From Eumeta japonica (lineage: Eukaryota; Arthropoda; Insecta; Lepidoptera; Psychidae): a stretch of DNA of 64,000 bases. Shown in pieces: positions 56,246-64,000 of this stretch. The DNA lies in NCBI GenBank assembly GCA_005406025.1, contig BGZK01000856.1:186001-250000 (forward strand), given 5' to 3'. Made by a program: the position numbers and the translations under genes. Each line of letters starts with the position of its first letter. The first letter of the stretch is position 1. A model generated the notes under the pieces. The model ran no database searches and was not told the DNA's origin. It saw only the letters and a list, made by a program, of their open reading frames with translations.

Positions 56246-57840
56246 CATCAAGTCCTCTCTGCCTGGTTGGACTGCAAATGTCAATATCATTTATTTCTCT
56301 AGTATGTATGAAGAATATGCGTATTTGAAAAAAGAACTGAGAATAATCTAATAAATAGTATTTCATCGGCTTTTTCCCCTGCCTCTTCATTTCTCCAGTT
56401 TTTAAGAAACCAACTAAAGTGACAAATTAGGGCAGAGCGCTGGGATATGGAGGTCGTAGAAAACCGAATGACCTTAATTTTTTTACTGAACCATGAGGAC
56501 GACTTGCAAATTTTAACCCTTACAAAGATAGTGTGAATATTTTATAATTTTTTCGATTCAAATAGATTCACAAAGAAAATGTCGTGGTAATAATTTTAGA
56601 TAATCAATTTTTACTTGACTTCTTTTTGATATTTTAATTTTAGACTTATAAAATTTAAATTTAGTCTCATGCTTAATAAATTCAATCATATTTATATTTA
56701 CCCCTTGAGCACTACTTACTAATGACATTGTCAGCCGTGGAACCTTAACGATCAATGATTAAAAAATGAGGCACATGATTTTAAAACTTTAAATTAATTA
56801 TGTCAAACACGTAAGTAATTATTTTATTCAAAACATTTTTATTTTCATGAACCCTTATTAAAAAGTATTATTTTTTATTTTGGTGACTATAAAGAAAGAA
56901 CGTATAAATTGTTATCTCACTCAAAAAGTAGAAACACAACCAAGTGTGCATTCGTCCTTAAGCGGAAATGCTAACTTTACATCATGTTTAGGTCCATTAA
57001 TGCCAATCAGTCGTCCGCGCATCGCAAAGCTAGCTTTGGTTTTAGGGCTATATATCGAGGGCTCATGTACCTTGTAGTCATCTATCACGAGTAGCTAGTA
57101 TATTAGTATTTGAGTAGTCGGTAGGACAACATCTGTCAGAACGAAAATGCTGTAGCGACCTATCGGCTCCACATCAGATGAAAAAAGTATTAGAAAGTCC
57201 AAAAATGCACGTCTTATAATGATCAGTGAGTGTTTAATAAAAAACAAATTCTATAGTTAATTTATAAAGTGAAACAGAGAATAAAAAAATATTAGTAATT
57301 TCTAAGAGTGCCATCTATATACAAACATACATATATATATAAACAAATATATTAATGCACGTTAGTCGACGACGACAAGGTCGTCACCAGACATCCATTT
57401 TGTTGAGCTTATTGTTGCCGGTACTCTCATCTATAAAATTATATTCATTAATTGTAACGTAACGACTCCAAAGCTGACAGCAATTTTCGTTAGGAAACTT
57501 CTTGCTGTAATTCTAAAACTAATAAAAAAAGGCTAAATTAATGGATTTTTCACAAATGAACGTGTTCTCAAATTTCGCACGCCTTACGTCTTGATTGACG
57601 GGATACTTTTCTAAACTAGTATTGTCGTATATTTTTTAATTTCTATTACATTAAAGCACTTTCAAAGCTGACAGCATTAATCTTTATTTACTTATCCGTA
57701 CAATGGTATGCAATTTTTTTTATTTTCGTATGCTAATGAGAGCACAACTATAGAAACAGTTGGTGACAAGAGGCGAAACAAAATTTTCGAACATAAAGCA
57801 CTCTCAAATGCCTTGCATTATGAGTCTCGCAATAATAAAG
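56246..57840. other. Unassigned AT-rich DNA
   Basis: No gene or recognised repeat. 57135-57200 and 57355-57425 are less AT-rich. A (TA)n-like run lies near 57328-57340. Confidence 0.5.
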
Positions 57841-57844
57841 GATT

Positions 57845-57930
57845 TCCAATAAAAGAGTTTATACCGTCCTAAAATGCCGGCAACGCACGAGTAACTTTGA
57901 TGGTGCATCGACGTCTACGCACGGCATTGC
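57845..57930 (+). repeat. SINE-like 3' domain, copy 3
   Basis: CCGTCCTAAAATGCCGGCAACGCAC, split here as CCGTCCTAAAATG and CCGGCAACGCACGAGTAAC, followed by TTGATGGTGCATCGACG. It has the same block order as 7175-7245. Short and diverged. Confidence 0.4.
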
Positions 57931-59084
57931 ATAGACACAGCTATTTTTGGTGCATACACACCGATTTCTGAAAGCTCGTATGCTCATTTGCTTCTTGTAA
58001 ATGCTATAAAAGAAAACTCAGTGATACGGAAATATTGTATTGATATTTTGATAATATATGCCCACCAATTTTCAGCTCGACTGTATACACGTACGTCAGT
58101 TCAAATTAGACATCAGCATTTAAATGTCACAATTATGAAACTAAATGAAATCTTTAGTTCGTTTATAAAGTGACCGTGTTCATGTTCCATACTCAATTTG
58201 CTGAAATATTTTCCTATACTATTTTTTAATAAAAAACAAAGAATTATTGTTGCAATATAATATCATTATAATTATACAACGATTACGACTGTAACTAACA
58301 AATATATTTTTTTCATTATAACCTACTAAATCTTCGTATACGTTTCAAGCAATCATTTATTTTATTAGATCTTTGGGCTTTTCTGCATTACGCGAGGAGC
58401 TATTTATAGAAGAAAATAAAAATGTAATGGGTCATTAAAGCACATTGAAATCCAATTAAACTTGCAATGAATTATTTACGTAATACAATTTCGATGTTTT
58501 ATTTTTACGATCAATGATTTTTTAATATGGCAGAGTAAACATTTTATGTTTCCCGTAAATTATGCTGTCCTGGTGTTGTTTGGCGTTTCCATTGCACAAA
58601 AGCTATGAAAAAACCTACGAAACTTTAATTTTTGTTGTAATTAAATGGTTTTTTGGAATGATAATAATGAATTTTAAACCATTAAACTTTTTATCAGTGT
58701 CACGTTTTTACAAAAATCATAATGTTTTTGATGCTGTTATCGTTTCTCATTGGATTTTTCAGTTTAATTTCATTATTTACGTAATGCATGCATTGGGGCA
58801 ATAATACTAATTATTGGTACAGAAAGTATTGCTTGTCTAATATATATATATTTTTTTATGTATTTTGGTCATCCATGCGTGCCTAAATCTTTTGTTTGAT
58901 TACAATGAAACTTTGGTGATGTCGTACCAACGCCCGAAGAGATTTCTGATAAAATAAAAAATATAAGATACCTTTTATTAGTATTACAGACCGAAATCGG
59001 ACTTCAAACCTTAATACCAAATGAACTAATGAAGCGATTTTAAATTTTTTTTTTGCTCAAAGAACGCTACAGTACACTTGAGTG
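57931..59084. other. Unassigned AT-rich DNA
   Basis: No supported gene. The frames at 57988 and 58562 have no motif. Confidence 0.5.
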
Positions 59085-59320
59085 CAATAGGTTACTAATA
59101 TTACCCTCGACTCGCAGTTGAAAGTGGGACGGGAAGCAGTATCGCAAGCGGCAACAGAATCGATATTTAGAGCGTATTCGGAATCGGAATCGTGAACGAG
59201 ACTGGCACCGGAATTGAGTGCAAAACTGGACCAGCATCGAAAATGTGACAGGGGACGGATCGACAACAGGATCGATGAGAGTAAAGGACGAACTTAAATC
59301 ATGAAAATGTGAAAAACAGT
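59085..59320 (-). repeat. Degenerate GATTCC/GATCCC minisatellite-like repeat, copy 8
   Basis: GGGACGGGAAGCAGTATCGC, GGAATCGGAATCGTGAACGA, CACCGGAATTGAG and GGGACGGATCGACAACAGGA. On the minus strand it gives the same hexamers as copies 2, 3, 6 and 7. Confidence 0.6.
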
Positions 59321-59985
59321 TTACCCTTAAGGCCATCCCTAAAAGTACCCGCTATGATATTTGTCGATATGTTTTTTAGCTCCTTGAATATCAAAATATA
59401 CTTGTCTATAAGTTTTTGAAGTTTTCTTAGTGTGTGAACTTAAAAATTCGAACTACGGGTGACTTTTTAGGCCTCTCCTGAACTTCGTGCTATTTTCAAG
59501 CCCAGTGACCAAACATATTAAGATCAGCAAATTATAGTGCCTTTTTAAGCTCTCCTAGCTCAAAAACATAGTTATAATACGTTTTGAGCACTTATAATTC
59601 AAAAATCTCCATTTCTGGTAAAAAAATTTTGAGAATGCGAACTTGATTCGATACAGAATTTAAGATTTATTTTAAGATAAGTGTTTTTTATTTTTGATAT
59701 TTCTTGAACAAATTAATAGATTTTGACTAAACTAGCGACAATCAACGCAGATTTTTAACTTCTATAAAAAAATTCAGAAAATGTATTTAATTAGGTACAA
59801 TATTTTTAAGTATTATGAAAAAATCCTTTTTGCGGTTTTTTTTCGTTCACGATATCGCGCGAACGAATCAACCGATTTCATTTAATTTAATTATCGTCAT
59901 AATATTCAAATAGAGAATGATCTGGTTGCAAAGATAATTTCAAAACGTTTATCCTTAGCTGAAACGAGGAACGTGATTCGTCACA
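59321..59985. repeat. Poorly defined degenerate repeats
   Basis: 59380-59640 has words such as TTAGCTCCTTGAATATC, TTTTTAAGCTCTCCTAGCTC and CGTTTTGAGCACTT, like those at 53200-53480. 59820-59990 has TTCACGATATCGCGCGAACG and AACCGATTTCATTT, a retroposon-tail pattern. No coding remnant. Confidence 0.35.
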
Positions 59986-60265
59986 TAATCCGAATAAACG
60001 TATAGTGTCACAGAAGTCCTGGCACTTTTCGCGGATGTATGCGTACGTGCGGTCACATGCGGAACTTTCGCGACCCTTCGGGTCCCAAATATGTCACATT
60101 AAAGTTCTGAAATAACGGCAGGCAACTGTGGATATTCACCGCGGAATCCTGGCCCGGGTTAACCTAAGCCAGCCTTGATCTACTGCGAAAAGGCTACACG
60201 ACTATATTTTCTAGGGATAAACCCGAAAGGTGCAATGGAGCCGATCGCCGATAGATATTGAACGT
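59986..60265. other. Unexplained GC-richer block
   Basis: It includes GTATGCGTACGTGCGGTCAC, CTTTCGCGACCCTTCGGGTC, CACCGCGGAATCCTGGCCCG and GGAGCCGATCGCCGATAG. There is no long frame and no repeat word shared with the named families. Confidence 0.3.
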
Positions 60266-60479
60266 ATTTGATTTGATGAATGAAAACATATGAAGCTTTT
60301 GTGTTGTATTTCAAATTCCATATATTTATAGGAATATTAATACGTTTATTAAGCCGTTGTAATTTTAAATAAAATAAGATATTATGAACTGGTGATTAAT
60401 GTAAAGTGGAAATTCAATATGTGTATACCCAAAAATAGTGAACACTTTTTGTGAAGTGCGTGGCTATCGTAATATAAAT

Positions 60480-61145
60480 ATTCTAAAAAAAACGTAAGCT
60501 CAACCAGGTTAAGACTGTCAAGGGCTAGTGTTTTTAGCATGTTTTTATTAGCTTCACTTGTATATATGCATGCAACAAAATCTTAGAGATTGAACTTCCC
60601 ACACTTCTAAATATAGGATCATCATGAAATTTGGTAATTGTGTATAGTTTTAATGACAACACAATATTATGGTATCACTGGATTCTCCCGATGATCGAGT
60701 CACAAGGTAAGCACGAGCATTCCATAACAGAAAAAAAGTAGCCTAGCCGTGTTTTAGCTTGTTGGGATTGTCTTGAAATGTACTCTATCCATTAGTATAG
60801 CAACCTTTGGGCTTACCGGAATTGTCTCAGTACATATTTTAGCGGTGACTGTTTTTTAGGACCTGATAATGGAATTGGAATATGGGCGTCAGAACTCCAA
60901 TACATAACAAAGTACTCTAGCTGCGTTGGGACTTGTTTTAATTGTCTTAAATGTATACTAGATGTAAATTAATAGACTGTAATGACAGATACAGAAGGTA
61001 GATGGTAAAATTCCATAACAGAAGAATGTATCCTAACCGTGTTTGAGCTTTAAAAAATTAGCCATTCTCTTTATATGGTCAATTAGACAGCGGTTTGGAG
61101 TCAATCTGAATGTTAGTGTATGTATTCCTCTTCAAGCCAAGGTGA
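60480..61145 (+). repeat. Internally repeated interspersed element
   Basis: One phrase recurs: ACATTCCATAACAG-like with TAGCC.AGCCGTGTT, GCTTGTTGGGATTGTCTTGA AATGTA (60718-60780); GGGCTTACCGGAATTGTCTC (60812); CATAACAAAGTACTCTAGCT and GGGACTTGTTTTAATTGTCT (60902-60955); CCATAACAGAAGAATGTATC and CTAACCGTGTTTGAGC (61013-61049). Spacing is irregular (60-180 bp), so this is an old repeat-bearing element, possibly a LINE UTR. Confidence 0.45.
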
Positions 61146-62295
61146 GAAACATGTTAAGAACTGAAAGATGAAGAATAAAGAGAAGAAAGAAGAAAATATA
61201 AAGGTAGTTAAAAATGTCTCGTCACAATCTCCAAGTCAGGGCACCAGGCGCATCCCTTTTGTAAACAGCCTAGCCCTTCTACGAAACACTGTATAGGGGT
61301 TGACCTGCCATTGAAATTACAAAAATTACGGAAATGACTCATTTTTTATATATTTGACAAATAATTGAAAAAATTAATTCAAAATTTAAATAAACTAAAT
61401 AAACACGCATACATAAATGGGTAAGTACTGTACTCAAAAGCAGAAACTAATTATCGAACCTGTCTGTTTCTATCTACTCCGAAACAGCCTGAGTGTAAAC
61501 AATGTTTGTAGTAAAGTATAATATTTGAGTACAAAAGCGTGGGGTACGTTTCCTTAAAAATACGAAGACAAACAATATTATTTCTTGAGCGTCCTACGCG
61601 TTTACATTCAAATATTTACAATATATATATATATAATACTTTAATATAAATAATACTTTAATATAAATAATAATTATGATAATTTTCACAAAAACACAGT
61701 CGAATGTAATATTTTTTTTACAAGAGATTCTTACAGGGGCGTATTCCAACAGAAATACAAAACCTAGATTTAAGTAAGAAATTTTGTATTAACCGACTAA
61801 AACCCTTACTGTTGCCACTTAATACATTTTCCCTTTCTTGAAATTTTTCTCTTCAGCCTGTCTTCATTAGAAGCTTTTCGTCTTAATTTTAGTTACACTC
61901 TATAAGACCTAAGTAAACCTTATTTTTAGAGTGATATTTAACATGCAGTAATTATATACCGTAAAAGAAAAATTCACAAACGTGCAATGGAAAAGAAAAA
62001 ATTTAAAATCGATGTCGGGTGCAAAAAATGAAAAATAGCTTACAAGAAATATTTCCTAAACTGTTAAAAATCTATATATCAAATATAAACAGATATAATT
62101 CGGATACACTTACACATAAAACATCTAAATTTTATTGTTTGGACGTCATTTCTCCTAGCACGCTATAATCGCGCGGTTGTGCCCTTACCAAAATGAGACA
62201 AAAAATCAGGGAATTATCTACCTTTTTTAGAAGCGTTTCGTTGTATTTCTAAACCCTCATAGCATCGGTCTGGATAATATTAGAGAGTCCAAATT
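61146..62295. other. Unassigned AT-rich DNA
   Basis: TTTAATATAAATAATAC is repeated twice at 61639-61672. No gene. Confidence 0.5.
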
Positions 62296-62525
62296 CTCAG
62301 AATAAAACACTCCAAATTTATATTAGTCCCGTTAGTTTTTATAAATATCTGAAATACGAAGATTTTGCCACTGACTAACTCACTTACTCGTCAAAACCTC
62401 CAGGGTTACTTCCGAAAACTTATGAAACTAAATTTTGTATGCGGGCTAAAAATAGCACACAAACAACAAGAAATTTAAGAACCCAGTAATTTTCAAGTTT
62501 CGGTATCCATAAAGAGGGTGTAATT
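62296..62525 (+). repeat. Retroposon-like repeat (ACTGACTAACTCACTTACTC)
   Basis: The words CACTGACTAACTCACTTACT, CGTCAAAACCTCCAGGGT and AATTTTGTATGCGGGC follow the order 'gactcactcactgactcatcaccaaa...atttggtatgtaggttcc' of a common lepidopteran repeat. Non-coding. Confidence 0.4.
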
Positions 62526-62989
62526 CTGTACATAACTTTTCTTATGGACACATACTCTTCGATTTATTATGAAAGCTAGATCTTACAAAAAGAAATGAAA
62601 TACCACCAAAACCATCGCATGTAAAATTTGGTAATCAAGACTCACAATCACAATCTCGCTTTCTCTTTTAAAAGTTATTAAACGTCATGAAGACAACCCT
62701 ACATCCTTGGTCAAAATGTATAGCTTAGCTGTTTCGCGGTCGTCGCACAGACACTACCATAGACTTATGTTAAGAAATTAAGTCCCTGGTCCTTATTATT
62801 GTGTTATGTAATAGTTGTACGAAACGGGTAAGCCATATTTTTACCAAAGGTGTAGGGTTTGTAGATATAAGGCTTGTAGAATTAGGTCTTGTACAGATAG
62901 GAACTTGGCTCTACATAACATATGATAACTTTTTAACAGGGCAACAAATCTTACATGAAATTGTTTTGGTGGGATTTCATTGTTACTCT
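62526..62989. other. Unassigned DNA
   Basis: No supported gene. The end (TTGTTTTGGTGGGATTTCAT) matches a word common in lepidopteran repeats, immediately before the next element. Confidence 0.4.
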
Positions 62990-63838
62990 TTTTACGGTTC
63001 CGTGTCCAAAAGGTAAAAAACGGAACCCTATTACTAAGACTCCGCCGTCCGTCCGTCTGTCACATGGCTGTATCTCATGAACCGTGATAGTCAGATAGTT
63101 TAAATTTTCACAGATCATGTATTTCTGTTGTCGCTATAACAACAAATATTAAAAAATAGAATAAAATGAATAGTAAAGGGGCTCCCATACAACAAACGTG
63201 TTTCTTTTGCTCGCTTTGGCTCGATATTGATAACGGCGACAGGTAGACGTTTGAAATATTCACAGAATATTTAGTTATATATTCATTTTAAAAGTAAATA
63301 ATTAAAATAATATTTAAGGGGGGCTCCCATACAATAAACGTGATTTTTTGCTCGTTTTTCGCTCAATATTGATAACGAAAACAGGTAGACGCTTGAAATA
63401 TTCACAGAATATTTAGTTATATATTTACTTTAAAGATGGACGATATGCATCGATGTATTGTAAACACTCGATGTATAGTAACGATGCATCGTTTTGAATC
63501 GATGTATTGATTATATTTCAACATCGAATAATATATCGATGTTTTTTATTGATACATCGAATACGCAAATTATGAAATGAGTGTCTATGAGGATGACAAC
63601 ACTGACTGATGACTGCAGTGACTTTCACGAAGTTTCGTGAATCGAAACACAATAATTAGTTAACCTACTATTTTTTATCAATTTGGCTGAATGGGTTATG
63701 TTTATTTAGCCACGGACCCGGCAAAGACAAATTTAATTCTAATAGGTATTTAACAAATAAAATTCCGTACCATTGTTATACATAGTGGTACGGAACCCTT
63801 TGTGCGTAAGTCCCACTCGCACTTGGCCGGTTTTTAAT
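62990..63838 (+). mobile_element. CTTGGCC-type interspersed repeat, copy 3 (head and tail present)
   Basis: Head: TTTTTACGGTTCCGTGTCCA, CCGCCGTCCGTCCGTCTGTC, ACATGGCTGTATCTCATGAA. Tail: GGTACGGAACCCTTTGTGCG, CCCACTCGCACTTGGCCGG and a T-run. The body contains a tandem duplication of about 142 bp (63178-63320 and 63320-63438, each with GGCTCCCATACAA.AAACGTG and TTGAAATATTCACAGAATAT). A 130-bp CGAT-rich segment (63437-63566) separates this from the tail and is absent from copies 1 and 2. Confidence 0.75.
63437..63566. repeat. Cluster of ATCGATG/CGAT palindromic motifs
   Basis: Within 130 bp: GCATCGATGTATTG, CTCGATGTATAG, CGATGCATCG, AATCGATGTATTGATT, ACATCGAAT, TATATCGATG and GATACATCGAAT. Both orientations are represented. 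The arrangement resembles the subterminal protein-binding motifs of a DNA transposon (hAT-like), but no terminal inverted repeats were resolved. Confidence 0.6.
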
Positions 63839-64000
63839 ATTCCTCTGCACATTACAAAAACCTTATGTCAAGTACCACAAGCTATGATTTATTTTTGCTT
63901 ATGTACACTACCATATAATTAATATAAAATCTTACATATTATGTGTGCATTTTTTCTTTCTAAAAGAACGTTTTAGGCAAAAGTAAAGAGATTTGCTTCT
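63839..64000. other. Unassigned DNA at the window edge
   Basis: Nothing recognised. Confidence 0.5.

Overview
The window looks like a moth or butterfly (Lepidoptera) nuclear chromosome. This is an inference from three things: the sequence is strongly AT-rich with no bacterial-style gene packing; it is full of degenerate transposon remnants; and several of these match repeat types I know from lepidopteran genomes, such as a repeat ending in CTTGGCC plus a T-run, SINE 3' ends carrying CCGGCAACG, and a LINE whose 3' end encodes a KSIVSAYP-type terminus with a TATTATT tail. I recognise no host protein-coding exon. Open frames above 60 codons are chance frames, minisatellite frames or broken transposon frames. 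The window is probably intergenic or deep inside a large intron.

Layout. 1-4.6 kb: mostly unassigned AT-rich DNA with two short GC-rich patches (about 3.18 and 4.3 kb). 4.6-9.2 kb: a LINE 3' end split by a younger repeat, an unassigned coding-like stretch (6.45-6.93 kb), two adjacent SINE-like ends and a 55-bp hairpin. 9.8-12.5 kb: the longest element, a decayed minus-strand LINE with R2-like features (possible C2H2 finger, reverse transcriptase, zinc knuckle, endonuclease-like C-terminus). 14-20.9 kb: mariner remnants at 16.0 and 19.7 kb, a small MITE-like repeat, a second CTTGGCC-type repeat and C/T-rich degenerate minisatellites. 22-25 kb: two LINE 3' ends in direct orientation and one from another LINE family. 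28.9-31.9 kb: the best copy of the KSIVSAYP LINE, then a possible pogo/Tigger remnant.

35.4-36.4 kb: an 82-bp tandem array in which each unit carries TGACTCA. 37.2-40.3 kb: LINE, mariner and LINE; both LINEs contain a fold-back inverted duplication. 41.6-42.1 kb: an unexplained GC-richer block. 45.4-47.9 kb: three LINE fragments, two TA/TG microsatellites, a long hairpin and a minus-strand mariner. 48.4 kb: an isolated very GC-rich patch. 49.2 kb: a tRNA-like SINE head. 50.6-56.2 kb: LINE fragment, degenerate minisatellites, AT palindromes, a 23-bp tandem repeat and a mariner with both readable catalytic motifs of the D34D type. 57.8-63.8 kb: repeat tails, a region of internal repeats and a third CTTGGCC-type repeat holding a 142-bp duplication and a cluster of CGAT motifs.

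Nothing here forms a working gene set. The value of the window is as a record of transposition: truncated LINEs, decayed mariners, one nested insertion that can be read against an uninterrupted copy, and recurrent short inverted duplications.
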